From Prochlorococcus marinus XMU1411 (GTDB lineage Bacteria; Cyanobacteriota; Cyanobacteriia; PCC-6307; Cyanobiaceae), in the NCBI RefSeq assembly GCF_017696075.1, contig NZ_JAAORI010000003.1:558001-622000 (forward strand): a DNA stretch of 64,000 nt, in the 5' to 3' direction. Under the pieces are notes generated by a model, which saw nothing but the letters and a program-made list of their open reading frames with translations, was not told the origin of the DNA and ran no database searches. Shown one piece after another: positions 34,977-46,300 of this stretch; position 1 is the stretch's first letter; each line of letters starts with the position of its first letter. The translations under genes were made by a program, and so were the position numbers.

Positions 34977-37900
34977 ATGAGTTTAAATACTTTAGTCGAT
35001 TATATTTCTAACTCACAAATTACTTCTGAATTAATAAAAAGAATTTCGAAAAATAATGAATTAAATATTGTTGGTTCAAGTAGATATGCTAAATCAATAA
35101 TTTTAGAAAGCATCGCAAAAAAAGAGAAAAAAAATATATTATTAATTTGTCCTAATGTAGAAATTGCCTACAAATGGATTGGTTATTTTGAAAGTATAAA
35201 TAATAAAGCAGTTTTATATTATCCTCCAACAGAAAATCTACCATACTCATCAATTAATAAATCCAAAGAGATTGAATTTAGTCAGCTTACTGTTTTATCC
35301 AAATTAATAAAAAAAGAGGAAAATGAACTTAATATTGTTATATCAACAGAGAGATCACTACAACCTCATCTAATAAATAAAAACTTATTAATTGAAAACA
35401 AGTTAGATTTGCAAAAAGGAGTTCAAATCGAGATTCAAGAATTAGCAAATAAGCTTACTTTGCTGGGCTATACAAAGGAAAATGTGACTTCAACAGAAGG
35501 ATTCTGGAGTAGAAGAGGGGAAATAATAGATATTTATCCTGTAAATAATGAGTTTCCTATAAGATTAGAATTTTTTGATAATGTAATTGAGAAAATAAGA
35601 GAATATGATCCCCACACACAGAAAACATTAGAAAGTATCAATAATATTGAAATAATACAGGCTGGATTTGATTTACTAATAAAAGATAAGTTAAATAATT
35701 TATCTAAGAACAGTATTTTTAATTCAGAAGATATAAATAAAAATAATCTTGATCGTTATTTAGGAATAATTGAAGAACAGCCTTCAAATATAATAGATTT
35801 TATAAATAGGGAAACAATTCTTGTAATTGATGAATTAGAAGATTGTAAAAAATTTGCAAATAATTGGTATCTCGATTCAGAAAGTAATTTTGATAATTGT
35901 GCGTATGAATTAAATGAGAACCTTAAAAATAATGAAATAAATTTAGAAGCTAAACCTAATTTGCATTTAAAGTTTGACGAAATATTAAATTCACTGAGAA
36001 ATTTTAATATAATAAAATTTTATGAATTTGAATCTAAAGTCAATATTGATAATAGGTTTTTGTTAAACGATAAAAGATTAAATTCATACTCTAAAAATAT
36101 AGGAAAATTATCCAATGATATAAATAAAAATATAAAAAATAATGAAAAAGTATGGATATTATCAGCACAGCCATTGAGAACAAGGACTTTACTTTTTGAG
36201 CATGAATGTAATACAAATTTCTTAAACAATCCTAATGATATTAATGAAGCATTTAAGTCAATTAATGATTCAACTCCTTTAATTTTGAAAAATAAGAACA
36301 ATTATGAAATCGAGGGTTTTTATCTCCCCATATGGAAAGTTGTCCTGATAACAGATAAAGAATTATTTTCACAACAATCTCTTTTTAATAATGTTTTCAT
36401 AAGAAGAAAAAAAAGAAGTGTCAATTCAAATATAAATGTAAATAAGATTAGTCCCGGTGATTTTATAGTTCATAAAAATCATGGGATTGGAAAATTTTTA
36501 AAAATAGAAAAAATAAATATAACAGGAGATTCAAGAGATTATTTAGTCATTCAGTATCAAGATGGGAAGATAAGTGTTGCCGCTGATCAACTCGGTAGTG
36601 TTAACAGATATAGATCAAGCGGAAAAATAAAGCCAAAAATAAATAAATTAGGAGGCACAGAATGGGAAAGAATAAAAGATAAAAATAAGAAACAAATCAA
36701 AAAGGTTGCTCTCGATATATTAAAACTTTATGCAAAGAGAGAAAAATTAAAGGGGCACATATACCCAGAAGATGGTCCTTGGCAAGATGAATTAGAGGAA
36801 TCATTCCCTTATCAACCAACCCCAGATCAAATTACTGCTGTAAAGGAAATAAAATCTGATATGGAAAGCGATAAGCCAATGGACAGGCTAGTTTGCGGAG
36901 ATGTAGGATTTGGTAAAACAGAAGTCGCTGTTCGGGCTATTTTCAAGGCTATAACATCAGGCAAACAGGTAATATTACTAGCACCCACAACAATCCTAGC
37001 TCAGCAACATTGGAGAACAATAAATAATAGATTTTCACCTTATCCAATAAAAGTATCATTACTCAATAGATTCAAATCCATTAATGAAAGAAAGGAAATC
37101 TATGCCGGTTTGAAAAATAACAAAATTGATTTAGTTGTAGCAACACACCAAATTTTAGGAAAAGAAATAGAAATTAAAAACTTAGGATTACTTGTTATTG
37201 ATGAAGAACAAAGATTTGGAGTAAGGCAAAAGGAGAAAATTAAAAAAATCAAAACCAACATAGACGTTTTAACTCTCTCAGCAACTCCAATTCCAAGAAC
37301 TCTGTATATGAGCTTATCTGGACTAAGACAAATGAGCTTACTAAATACTCCTCCTCCATCAAGAAGATCAATAAAAACATATTTATCTGAAATAGATATG
37401 GATGTTATAAGAACTGCAATTAATCAAGAACTTGATAGGGGAGGTCAAATTTTTTATGTTCTTCCAAGAATTTCTGATATAGATCAAGCTGTAGACAAAT
37501 TAAAAAATATGTTTTCCAGCTTAAAATTTATTGTTGCTCATGGGCAAATGAACGAAACAGATCTTGAAAATGCAATGATTGCTTTTAATAATGGAGAAGT
37601 TGATCTAATGATATGCACAACGATAATTGAAAGCGGATTAGATATTCCTAAAGTAAATACAATCATTATTGAAGATTCTCACAAATTTGGCCTTTCACAA
37701 CTTTATCAACTTAGAGGAAGAGTTGGTAGAAGCGGTGTACAAGCACATGCTTGGTTATTTTATCCAAATATAAATAAAATTAATGACGCTGCAAAACAAA
37801 GATTGAAAGCGATAAAAGACTTTTCGGAACTAGGAAGTGGATATCAACTTGCAATGAAAGATATGGAAATAAGAGGTGTTGGAAGTTTACTAGGAGAAGA

Positions 37901-38489
37901 ACAAAGTGGAAAGGTTAATGCGATTGGTTATGATTTGTATATTGAAATGCTTCACGAAGCAATTTCAGAAATCAGTGGACAAGAAATACCTGAAGTTAGC
38001 GACACACAAATTGATCTCCCAATAAATGCATTTATACCAGCAAATTGGATATTGAACAGGGAAGAGAAGCTTGAGGCTTACAAACTTGCTACTGAATGTT
38101 CTAACAATATTGAATTAACTGAAATAGCTACAGATTGGGTAAATAGATATGGAACAATGCCAAAGCCTGTAGAGTCACTAATCATGTTGATGAGATTAAA
38201 ATTACTTGCAAGAAAATGTGGATTTAACAAAATTAAACTTAAAAAACCCAATATTGTTATAGAAACTAAATTAAAAAAATCTACTTTTAAAATACTAAAA
38301 AATACATTACCTAGTAGTGCTCAAAACAAATTTGATTATAAGGAAGCGGAACAAATTTCATTTATTACCATAAGAGGTTTAGGAGTTACTGAAGTTCAAA
38401 ATCAAATTGATCAATTGATGTATTGGTTTAGTTCCTTTGTTGAAGAAATAAATAATTTTGAAAATGAATTACTAATAAAAAAAGAATAA
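34977..38489 (+). CDS. mfd: Transcription-repair coupling factor
   Basis: A 1170-residue full-length Mfd, which displaces stalled RNA polymerase and recruits UvrA. Visible modules: UvrB-homology N-terminus (about 1-340; ENVTSTEGFWSRRGEIIDIYP), RNA-polymerase interaction domain (about 490-560; PGDFIVHKNHGIGKF), RecG-like helicase with Walker A GDVGFGKTEVAVR (about 641-653), DEEQ box, SATPIPRTLYM, QLRGRVGRSG, and the C-terminal TRCF domain. The middle of the UvrB-homology part is diverged and Asn-rich, as expected at low G+C. Confidence 0.97.
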   Translation: MSLNTLVDYISNSQITSELIKRISKNNELNIVGSSRYAKSIILESIAKKEKKNILLICPNVEIAYKWIGYFESINNKAVLYYPPTENLPYSSINKSKEIEFSQLTVLSKLIKKEENELNIVISTERSLQPHLINKNLLIENKLDLQKGVQIEIQELANKLTLLGYTKENVTSTEGFWSRRGEIIDIYPVNNEFPIRLEFFDNVIEKIREYDPHTQKTLESINNIEIIQAGFDLLIKDKLNNLSKNSIFNSEDINKNNLDRYLGIIEEQPSNIIDFINRETILVIDELEDCKKFANNWYLDSESNFDNCAYELNENLKNNEINLEAKPNLHLKFDEILNSLRNFNIIKFYEFESKVNIDNRFLLNDKRLNSYSKNIGKLSNDINKNIKNNEKVWILSAQPLRTRTLLFEHECNTNFLNNPNDINEAFKSINDSTPLILKNKNNYEIEGFYLPIWKVVLITDKELFSQQSLFNNVFIRRKKRSVNSNINVNKISPGDFIVHKNHGIGKFLKIEKINITGDSRDYLVIQYQDGKISVAADQLGSVNRYRSSGKIKPKINKLGGTEWERIKDKNKKQIKKVALDILKLYAKREKLKGHIYPEDGPWQDELEESFPYQPTPDQITAVKEIKSDMESDKPMDRLVCGDVGFGKTEVAVRAIFKAITSGKQVILLAPTTILAQQHWRTINNRFSPYPIKVSLLNRFKSINERKEIYAGLKNNKIDLVVATHQILGKEIEIKNLGLLVIDEEQRFGVRQKEKIKKIKTNIDVLTLSATPIPRTLYMSLSGLRQMSLLNTPPPSRRSIKTYLSEIDMDVIRTAINQELDRGGQIFYVLPRISDIDQAVDKLKNMFSSLKFIVAHGQMNETDLENAMIAFNNGEVDLMICTTIIESGLDIPKVNTIIIEDSHKFGLSQLYQLRGRVGRSGVQAHAWLFYPNINKINDAAKQRLKAIKDFSELGSGYQLAMKDMEIRGVGSLLGEEQSGKVNAIGYDLYIEMLHEAISEISGQEIPEVSDTQIDLPINAFIPANWILNREEKLEAYKLATECSNNIELTEIATDWVNRYGTMPKPVESLIMLMRLKLLARKCGFNKIKLKKPNIVIETKLKKSTFKILKNTLPSSAQNKFDYKEAEQISFITIRGLGVTEVQNQIDQLMYWFSSFVEEINNFENELLIKKE

Positions 38490-38562
38490 ATTATTAAATA
38501 AATATTTAAAATCCGCGAAAGAGTTTAATTTCGGTTAGGTTTATAAAAATTTTTAATTATTC

Positions 38563-38724
38563 ATGGGTGAATTTATCGATGTAGGAGCTCAAAACTCGAT
38601 TATACCCTTAACAATAATATTGTCCTCTCTTTTACTTGGTATTTATGCACTTTTCGGGGTCGAGACAGAAAATGATGATGATGACTCTGATTCAGGTAGT
38701 GGTGGCTTAATGCAACCAATTTAA
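38563..38724 (+). CDS. Small single-span membrane protein (53 aa)
   Basis: A 53-residue frame from ATG 38563, 73 bases after mfd. One hydrophobic segment (about residues 13-31, IIPLTIILSSLLLGIYALF) is followed by an acidic Asp-rich tail with a glycine stretch. The GEFIDVGAQ start looks like a conserved picocyanobacterial pattern to me, but I cannot name it. It ends 2 bases from the facing gene. Confidence 0.62.
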   Translation: MGEFIDVGAQNSIIPLTIILSSLLLGIYALFGVETENDDDDSDSGSGGLMQPI

Positions 38725-38726
38725 AA

Positions 38727-39095
38727 TTATTTATAAATAATTTGTTTTGACTTTCTATTAAAGATTCGAAATAATCGATAAAATGAACCTATAAGTAACA
38801 TTAAAGAAGTAAAAGCAGAAACAAAAATAAAAATTACCAAAAATATTTCATAGAAATTTGAAAAGAGCTCAACTATTAATAAAAAAGATTTATTAAAATT
38901 AGTTGGTAGATTTTGTAAAAGAGAGTTTTTATTAGGAATTAAATAATTTATATAAACCAATAAAAGACTCAAAATAAATAATAAAACAGATTCAGTTAAT
39001 AGTCTTCTTTTAGATTTCCTTCTTAAACTTAATTTTTTTTTAAAAATATATTTATCAGACTTGTTATTCAAATTTGGGATGTTTAAATCTGCCAT
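38727..39095 (-). CDS. Membrane protein with two spans, unknown function
   Basis: A 122-residue protein: a basic N-terminal ~30 residues (KKKLSLRRKSKRR), a transmembrane segment (about 33-50), a loop, and a second segment (about 78-103), then a basic tail. By the positive-inside rule both ends face the cytoplasm. No family recognised. Confidence 0.65.
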   Translation of the reverse strand: MADLNIPNLNNKSDKYIFKKKLSLRRKSKRRLLTESVLLFILSLLLVYINYLIPNKNSLLQNLPTNFNKSFLLIVELFSNFYEIFLVIFIFVSAFTSLMLLIGSFYRLFRIFNRKSKQIIYK

Positions 39096-39197
39096 ACACT
39101 AACTATCAAAGAATAAATTAATAATTATTCAAAATGAAATTAATCTATACTATCGTGTTTGACTTAAGGATGCTAATGGACCTTTATCTTGAATTTA

Positions 39198-39770
39198 TTA
39201 AATCGTATTTTCTTTATCTTCGACAGGACTATAAAAATAAATATAAGCAGAAGAGAATAGCATTAAAGAACAAATTGCAAAAAGCGGCGGAATAATAAAA
39301 TTTAAAAACTTAACTTTGTTATTTAAACTAAATCTTACTTTTTTTGGAATATTTTTATTTGCAAAAGTATTTTTTATTCTAACTTTTGATGATTCATTTA
39401 ACTGATCAAAACAATTTATAGTGTCTGACAACAACGAATTACCAATCTTTAAAATTAAGGGTTTTACATTTGGTTTAGTGCTCTTAAGAACAATATTATG
39501 TATGTGAAGATTGTCAGCTTTTATATCAATCAATTTAGACTCATATATTGGAATTTCGTTTGTGATTAAAAGATTTGAATAAATATAAAATGCATCCATA
39601 ATAGGGACTAAATGATCAATTTTGCCCTCAATAAGTGGTTTGTCAATTATGGTTAATTTCCAATGTGAAATTATTGATATTTGATCTTTATTTTCATTAT
39701 TTGAATAATCTGGCAATCCGATTATTTCGAGGCTTACTGAAGATTGATGAAATGATAATTTATTTTGCAT
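39198..39770 (-). CDS. DUF4335 family protein
   Basis: A 190-residue protein with a beta-rich N-terminal part (SVSLEIIGLPDYS; ISIISHWKLTIIDKPLIEGK; LVPIMDAFYIYSNLLI) matching DUF4335, a cyanobacterial family usually adjacent to DUF3038, as here. A single C-terminal transmembrane segment (about 158-180) anchors it. Function unknown. It starts 5 bases after the stop of the DUF3038 gene and is presumably cotranscribed. Confidence 0.75.
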   Translation of the reverse strand: MQNKLSFHQSSVSLEIIGLPDYSNNENKDQISIISHWKLTIIDKPLIEGKIDHLVPIMDAFYIYSNLLITNEIPIYESKLIDIKADNLHIHNIVLKSTKPNVKPLILKIGNSLLSDTINCFDQLNESSKVRIKNTFANKNIPKKVRFSLNNKVKFLNFIIPPLFAICSLMLFSSAYIYFYSPVEDKENTI

Positions 39771-39774
39771 AATA

Positions 39775-40299
39775 TTAAAAATTAAATAAAAGATTCTTTA
39801 ATTTTTGATAACCCTGATTTGAGGAACAAAGTGTTAATGTAAGCAAACATTTTATAATTATTTCATCATTTTCAGTCTGATTTAATAGTTTTTTCACTCT
39901 AATACTATCTGTGTTAAATCTCTCGTTAATTAACTCAATAAATCGCTTGTTAAAATCATTCCAAATAACTGAATTCTCTTCATGATCTTCTTTAGATTGA
40001 AGTATTTCCCTCATATAAGGATATAAATATTTAGACATTTCGACTGTGATTTTAATTAAAGCTTCAAATTCATTTAGTTTAATATTGTTATGCACATAAG
40101 ATTTTCTCAATGGGTTACTATTCCTTAGTTTCCAGATAGTAACTTTGTTTGGCAAAAGATGATCTAAATCAAGTCGATTCGATAAAACGTATAGAGATTG
40201 TATGCCATTTAAATCAATAGTCTCTAGGATTAATAGTAATAAATCCAGCTTCTCTATAGATTGTCTTGATACCTGATTTCCTTTAGTTAAAACAGTAAT
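39775..40299 (-). CDS. DUF3038 family protein with non-canonical start
   Basis: The conserved DUF3038 domain runs from KLDLLLLILETIDLNG through LPNKVTIWKLRNSNPLRKS to the stop at 39775. A TTG at 40155 would cut this domain in the middle. In frame upstream there is no ATG, GTG or TTG before a TAA at 40309-40311. An ATT at 40297-40299 gives a 174-residue protein containing the whole domain and is my choice; a CTG closer in is possible. An ATG just before the TAA (ATG-TTT-TAA) hints that a nonsense change may have removed the ancestral start. A TATAAT (40324-40329) lies upstream. Confidence 0.65.
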   Translation of the reverse strand: MTVLTKGNQVSRQSIEKLDLLLLILETIDLNGIQSLYVLSNRLDLDHLLPNKVTIWKLRNSNPLRKSYVHNNIKLNEFEALIKITVEMSKYLYPYMREILQSKEDHEENSVIWNDFNKRFIELINERFNTDSIRVKKLLNQTENDEIIIKCLLTLTLCSSNQGYQKLKNLLFNF

Positions 40300-40335
40300 T
40301 GTTCTCGCTTAAAACATGAATAAATTATAACAGAA

Positions 40336-40536
40336 TTATTGTTCCATTTTTTGAAAAAAAAATGAATATAACTCATCAAGTTCTTCAATAGTTAACATAC
40401 CATAACTCCACAATAAGATTGGTAATGGAGTCTTATTTTTTATAGATAATTTTAGTCCAAGTTCAATAGATGACTCATTTAAACCTATTTCATTTAGTAA
40501 ATAAATTATCATCTCTTTAGATACATAATTTTTCAT
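40336..40536 (-). CDS. DUF2949 family protein
   Basis: A 66-residue soluble protein. The pattern YLLNEIGLNESSIELGLKL, then TPLPILLWSYGMLTIEELDELY, is that of DUF2949, a small helical cyanobacterial family. Function unknown. It sits between the monooxygenase gene (5 bases upstream) and the DUF3038 gene on the same strand. Confidence 0.8.
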   Translation of the reverse strand: MKNYVSKEMIIYLLNEIGLNESSIELGLKLSIKNKTPLPILLWSYGMLTIEELDELYSFFFQKMEQ

Positions 40537-40541
40537 GATTT

Positions 40542-41696
40542 TTATTTTATTCTTGAGTAAATTAGAGACTTTGTCATTTGATTAAGAACTAATTTTCTAA
40601 CAAAAAGAAAATTATTTAAAAGTAAAAATGAAAATCTTCTTATTGGAAATAAAAATGGGTTTCTATTTGCAAAAATCAATATCAAGGCATCAGTTATGAG
40701 CATGGTCAGAATAATATCTAAAATCCTGCTTGAAAGATACTTTAATTTAAATAAAATTAAATTCATTTTTGTGATTTCACTTTTTTTATTAAAAAGATCA
40801 AAAATAGTATTAACATCTCTCCAACAAGTATTTAGACCCTGACCACCAACAGGATGAAATGTATGAAATGCATCTCCTACAAAAACTAATTTTTTAAAAT
40901 TTAAAATTGGTAAATTTAACGATAATGAAACAGGAAAAATATTAAATTCTCCAATTATTTGGTCCAACTTAAATTCATCTGGCAAGATTGTTGATAAATT
41001 ATCCATTAAAAAATTCTTGTCAGAATTTAACCTTTCAATTGCTTTTAATCTACTGGAAGTCCAAATTACTTGATATAAGTTTTTTTCTAAAGGTAATAAT
41101 GCAAGTGGGCCTTCTTTTCTAAAAATTTCATAAGCACGCTTTTCACAATGACCTCTAAGTGAAACTTTAAAAGTTAAACAAGACTGACTATAAGATTTTT
41201 TTATATCAACAAAATCTAAGAAATTTTTATCAATTGAGTTTGCTCCTGTTGAAAAGAATTGATAATCAAATAATATTTTTTTTCGTAACAATCTCTGTGG
41301 TGTCATAAAAAAAATATTTTCATAATTATCAATCTCATGAAAAAATAAGTTCATGAGATCCGAATGTTTAACTACCCAGCCTATATTTTCAGCAGAACTT
41401 ATATCATCATCTAAGTCATAAGTTGATAAATTGGTAAAAGCAGAAGTTACGCTATCTGAAATTGAAAGGGTATCAAAGCCAAATAAAAATGGTTCTAATT
41501 TTTCCCAAAGTCTGAATTTAGATAAGATTTTTCTTGTTGAGTGAGTAATCGCATAAGTTTTATCTTTATCAATTAATCTATCTTTTGTTAATAAATCAGT
41601 TAAAAAAATATTGCAATCAAATTTTGAAAGTGCAATTGAAAGTAATAAACCTGTGGGACCTGATCCAACAATTTTAAAATTGAATTTATTTTTCAT
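40542..41696 (-). CDS. FAD-dependent monooxygenase (UbiH/COQ6 family)
   Basis: A 384-residue flavoprotein hydroxylase. The FAD-binding dinucleotide fold is at the N-terminus (FKIVGSGPTGLLLSIALSK, about 7-25), and the second FAD motif is FVGDAFHTFHPVGGQGLNT (about 272-290). Cyanobacterial relatives act on prenylquinone precursors; plastoquinone synthesis is the likely pathway, by inference. Possibly peripheral on the membrane, from the hydrophobic C-terminus. Confidence 0.85.
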   Translation of the reverse strand: MKNKFNFKIVGSGPTGLLLSIALSKFDCNIFLTDLLTKDRLIDKDKTYAITHSTRKILSKFRLWEKLEPFLFGFDTLSISDSVTSAFTNLSTYDLDDDISSAENIGWVVKHSDLMNLFFHEIDNYENIFFMTPQRLLRKKILFDYQFFSTGANSIDKNFLDFVDIKKSYSQSCLTFKVSLRGHCEKRAYEIFRKEGPLALLPLEKNLYQVIWTSSRLKAIERLNSDKNFLMDNLSTILPDEFKLDQIIGEFNIFPVSLSLNLPILNFKKLVFVGDAFHTFHPVGGQGLNTCWRDVNTIFDLFNKKSEITKMNLILFKLKYLSSRILDIILTMLITDALILIFANRNPFLFPIRRFSFLLLNNFLFVRKLVLNQMTKSLIYSRIK

Positions 41697-41715
41697 CAGA
41701 CTATATAAGCATCAA

Positions 41716-42357
41716 CTATTTATTCAAATAAATATAGCAAATTTCCTCAAATGCTGGTCTTAATAAATAGGGGTACTCACCAACCCATAAGTTAATTTCA
41801 GGAAGCCAAGCATCGGTCAAATAAAAATCTCTGTCAAAATTACGGTTATCAGATGTTATTAAACATCTAATACTCGAGCCGACCCTAATTTGACTATGCT
41901 TATTTTCCATAGGAAAACTTAATTTTTCCAAATAACCATCCTCATCTTCTAATTCAAGTACTAACCAAGTCCTTTTGTTTTCGATAACTTCTAATCTACC
42001 TTGCCTATTAGATTGTTCTCTTGAACTTTCAATCTTTTCTGTTTTATAGATATCCGATACATAGCCATCAAATATAGAAAAAAATTTATATTTTCTTAAT
42101 TGCAAATTTTTTCTACTTGATTCAAGAATTGGGCCCCAGATGATATACAAAAAGAAACCTACACATAGGAATAACCAGAAATTATTAGTTTGATCTCCAG
42201 TTGTACTAATAATTAAGGAGATAAATCCACCAATTGAAGAAACTATTACTCTTTGAAGAATTTTTCTTGGATTCCCCAACGCGTACTTATATTGACCTCC
42301 TGTACCAACTGCAGGAATAAGTTTTGAAATTTGACTTGAATTAATTGGAATTAACAT
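41716..42357 (-). CDS. Conserved cyanobacterial membrane protein, unknown function
   Basis: A 213-residue protein with two membrane segments (about 37-53 and 60-76) and a C-terminal soluble beta-rich domain (RTWLVLELEDEDGYLEKLSFP; FYLTDAWLPEINLWVGEYP). The ending PYLLRPAFEEI looks strongly conserved in type. I do not recognise a named family. It lies directly downstream of dapB (1 base between), so it is cotranscribed with it. Confidence 0.75.
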   Translation of the reverse strand: MLIPINSSQISKLIPAVGTGGQYKYALGNPRKILQRVIVSSIGGFISLIISTTGDQTNNFWLFLCVGFFLYIIWGPILESSRKNLQLRKYKFFSIFDGYVSDIYKTEKIESSREQSNRQGRLEVIENKRTWLVLELEDEDGYLEKLSFPMENKHSQIRVGSSIRCLITSDNRNFDRDFYLTDAWLPEINLWVGEYPYLLRPAFEEICYIYLNK

Positions 42358-42358
42358 T

Positions 42359-43207
42359 TTAAAAAATCAATTTTTCAAGTCCGTAAACTAAAGTTTCATA
42401 ATTACCAATTTTTTTAATAGCCTGTAAAACTCCTGGCATATATGCCTTTCTATCAATAGTGTCATGCTTAATTGTGTAGGTTTCACCTGGAGATCCCATA
42501 ATTACTAACTGATGAGCAAGTAATCCTGGTAATCGTACAGAATGTATATTAATTCCTGAATCTCTGAGCCCACCCCGTACACCTTTCATTGACTCAGACT
42601 CTTTTACTAAATTCTGATTAAATTTCTTTGGATATTCTTCAATCATTTCTGCAGTTTTTATACACGTCCCACTAGGAGAATCAGCTTTTTGATTATGATG
42701 CATCTCTATTAATTCAATATTGTCATAAAACCTTGCAGCTACTGATGCCGCCTGCTGAAGAAGAACCATACCTAATGAAAAATTAGGAATTATTGCACAA
42801 CCAACTGAGGCTTTCTGAGCAAAAACAGACAAGTCTTGTATTTGCGAAGGGCTTAGACCTGTAGTACCTACGACTGGTGATACACCATATGCGATAGCTG
42901 ATCTGGTATTTTCATACACAGAATCAGGGTGAGTAAAATCAACTAGAACAGGTTTAATTTTTTCATTTCTATAATTTTGACTAACAGAACATAAAGTCCC
43001 TTCAAAATCATTAGAAACAAAAACATCGCAATTTTTTACCTTCAATAATTCAGAAATATTTGAGCCATTGTTCTTTTCATTTATGTCAATTGCTGCAACA
43101 AGTTCACAATCTTTAGAGTTTAATACAGCATTAATAACTTCGCTACCCATTCTGCCTAAAGCTCCGGATACTAGTACTGGTATGGTTTTTTTAGAATTTT
43201 CAATCAT
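42359..43207 (-). CDS. dapB: 4-hydroxy-tetrahydrodipicolinate reductase
   Basis: The second step of the lysine/diaminopimelate branch, using NAD(P)H. At 282 residues it has the cyanobacterial length. The nucleotide fold [13 protein letters not shown] (about 13-25), [10 protein letters not shown], the catalytic [14 protein letters not shown] (about 168-181) and the C-terminal LVYGLEKLI are present. Divergent from chlH. Confidence 0.97.
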   Translation of the reverse strand: MIENSKKTIPVLVSGALGRMGSEVINAVLNSKDCELVAAIDINEKNNGSNISELLKVKNCDVFVSNDFEGTLCSVSQNYRNEKIKPVLVDFTHPDSVYENTRSAIAYGVSPVVGTTGLSPSQIQDLSVFAQKASVGCAIIPNFSLGMVLLQQAASVAARFYDNIELIEMHHNQKADSPSGTCIKTAEMIEEYPKKFNQNLVKESESMKGVRGGLRDSGINIHSVRLPGLLAHQLVIMGSPGETYTIKHDTIDRKAYMPGVLQAIKKIGNYETLVYGLEKLIF

Positions 43208-43310
43208 TTTTTTAAAAAATTTTTTTTTTAAAGGTTGTTACACGCTATTTATATTGCACACAATAACGTCTTTTCATTCGTAGGCTGGTAGAAATACTTA
43301 AAGAAAATCA

Positions 43311-46300
43311 ATGTTTACGCAGGTCCGCTCAGCAAACCGCAGAGTATCTCCTGTTGAGGATAACAAACACAAAGTTGTAATAAAAGCAGTTTATGTTGTC
43401 CTTGAGCCACAATACCAAAATTCCTTAACGGAAGCTGCAAAGTCAATAAATGATATGAATGGCCCCATAGGTATAGACCTTAGTGGCTATCTTATCGAAG
43501 AACTTAGGAATGATAGTAATTTTGAAGATTTTAAAAAAGATATAGCTAATGCAGATATATTCGTTGCTTCTCTAATTTTCATTGAAGACCTTGCTCAAAA
43601 AGTGGTTGATGCAGTATCTCCATATAAAGACAAACTTAAAGCATCAATTGTTTTCCCCTCCATGCCAGAGGTAATGAGATTAAATAAGCTAGGTTCATTT
43701 AGTATGGCCCAACTTGGACAATCTAAAAGTATTATTGGAGATTTAATAAAAAAGAAAAAAGAATCTGATGGAGCAAGTTTCCAAGATTCAATGTTGAAGT
43801 TATTAAATACACTACCTTCAATACTTAAATATCTACCAGTAGAAAAAGCTCAAGATGCTAGAACATTCATTCTGAGTTTTCAGTACTGGTTAGGAGGAAC
43901 TACTCAGAACTTAAAAAACTTCTTGTTAATGATTTCTGAAAAGTATGCAGTTTCAGAGACCATAAAAGATCAAATAGAAGAATTCAAAATTCAAGACCCT
44001 GAAACATTCCCAGATTTAGGAATTTGGCATCCTCTTGCTCCTTGCATGTTTGAAAGTCTTAAAGAATATCAAAATTGGGAAAATAATAGGAAAGATATAA
44101 ATCCTAAAAATGAGAAAACTCCAACGATAGGTTTAGTTCTTCAAAGAAGTCATATTGTTACTGGAGATGATGCTCACTACGTTGCCGTTATTCAAGAATT
44201 GGAATACAGAGGTGCGAGAGTTCTTCCTATCTTCTGTGGGGGTTTAGATTTTTCTAAGCCTGTTAATGAATTCTATTATGATTCCATAAATAAAGATCAA
44301 CCTATTGTAGATGGAGTTGTCTCTCTAACAGGATTTGCACTAGTTGGTGGTCCAGCAAGACAAGATCATCCTAGAGCTATTGAATCTCTAAAAAGGCTAA
44401 ACAGACCCTATATGGTTGCACTTCCATTAGTTTTCCAGACCACTCAAGAATGGGAAGATAGTGATCTAGGTTTACACCCAGTTCAGGTAGCACTTCAGAT
44501 TGCAATTCCAGAGCTTGATGGTGCTATTGAACCTATTATTCTATCAGGTCGTGATGATGCTACAGGGAAGGCACATACTCTCCAAGATCGCGTTGATGTA
44601 ATTGCTGAGAGAGCAATAAAGTGGTCAACTTTAAGGGTAAAGCAAAGAAAGGACAAAAAATTAGCTATTACAGTATTTAGTTTTCCTCCAGACAAAGGAA
44701 ATGTAGGTACTGCAGCATACTTGAATGTTTTCGGCTCAATTTATAGAGTACTTCTTGAAATGAAATCGAAAGGATATCAAATAGATGAACTTCCAAGTAA
44801 TTCAAAAGAATTAATGGAAAAAGTAATTAACAACCCAGAAGCGATGGATGGTTCCCCGGAGTTGAATATTGCTCATAAGATGTCTGTAAAAGAATACGAA
44901 GAGTTCACACCATATTCACAAAGACTTGAAGAGAATTGGGGTAAACCTCCTGGCAACCTTAATAGTGACGGACAAAATCTTCTTATCTATGGAAAACATT
45001 TTGGAAATGTTTTTATAGGTGTTCAACCTACATTCGGTTATGAAGGTGATCCAATGCGATTACTTTATTCGAGAAGTGCTAGTCCTCATCATGGTTTTGC
45101 TGCTTATTATACCTATGTAGAAAAAATCTGGGGGGCTGATGCTGTTCTTCATTTTGGAACTCATGGCTCACTTGAATTTATGCCTGGGAAACAGATGGGT
45201 ATGAGTGAAACCTGCTATCCGGATTCTCTAATTGGATCATTGCCAAACTTGTATTACTATGCTGCAAATAATCCTTCTGAAGCAACAATTGCTAAGAGAA
45301 GAGGGTACGCTTCAACTATTAGTTATCTGACTCCTCCAGCAGAAAATGCAGGACTCTACAAAGGACTTAAAGAACTAAGTGAACTTGTTGGTTCTTATCA
45401 ACAACTAAGAGAAAATAGTAGGGGTATTCAAATAGTCAATGCAATTGTTGAGACTTCTAAACAATGTAACCTTGACAAAGATGTAGAGCTCCCCTCAAAA
45501 GACGTAGAGGAACTTTCAATAGATGAAAGAGATTTATTTGTTGGTAATATATATAAACAGTTGATGGAAATTGAAAGTAGATTATTACCTTGCGGTCTTC
45601 ATACTATTGGCGAAGCCCCAACAGCAGAAGAAGCTGTTGCAACACTTGTGAATATTGCATCTTTAGAGAGAGAACAAGAGGGATTAAGATCTCTTCCTGG
45701 ATTACTCGCAGAATCCATGGGTCTAACTATTGAACAAATTTATGATGGTAATAATAAAGGTGAACTTAAATTTGTAGAGTTAAATGAAAAAATCATAAAG
45801 ACAGCAAGAGAGTCGATTTTTGCGATGGTCAACTCCTTAAAAATTATTGATGGCAGAGTTTATTTAGAAAAATCACTACTTTCCAAACTTTTTGACTTAC
45901 TTAGAGTTTTTGGTCTAAATTTACCTACCCCTTGGCTAAGAGTATGCAGATTAAATGGATTTAATGAAGTTAATCAGAAGGAATTAAATAAATTATTTGA
46001 TTACTTACTTTTCTGTCTGGAACAGGTCTGCGCAGACAAAGAAATGGATAGCCTCATTAAAGCACTAGATGGAAATTATGTTTTACCTGGACCAGGTGGA
46101 GATCCCATAAGAAATCCAGGTGTATTGCCCAGTGGTAAAAATATCCATGCTCTTGATCCTCAATCAATACCAACTACAGCGGCAGTTGCTGCAGCTAAAT
46201 CTGTTGTTGATAAATTAATTGAAAGACAAAAGGAAGAGCAAGGCACTTGGCCTGAAACAATCGCTTGTGTTTTGTGGGGTACAGATAACATCAAAACTTA

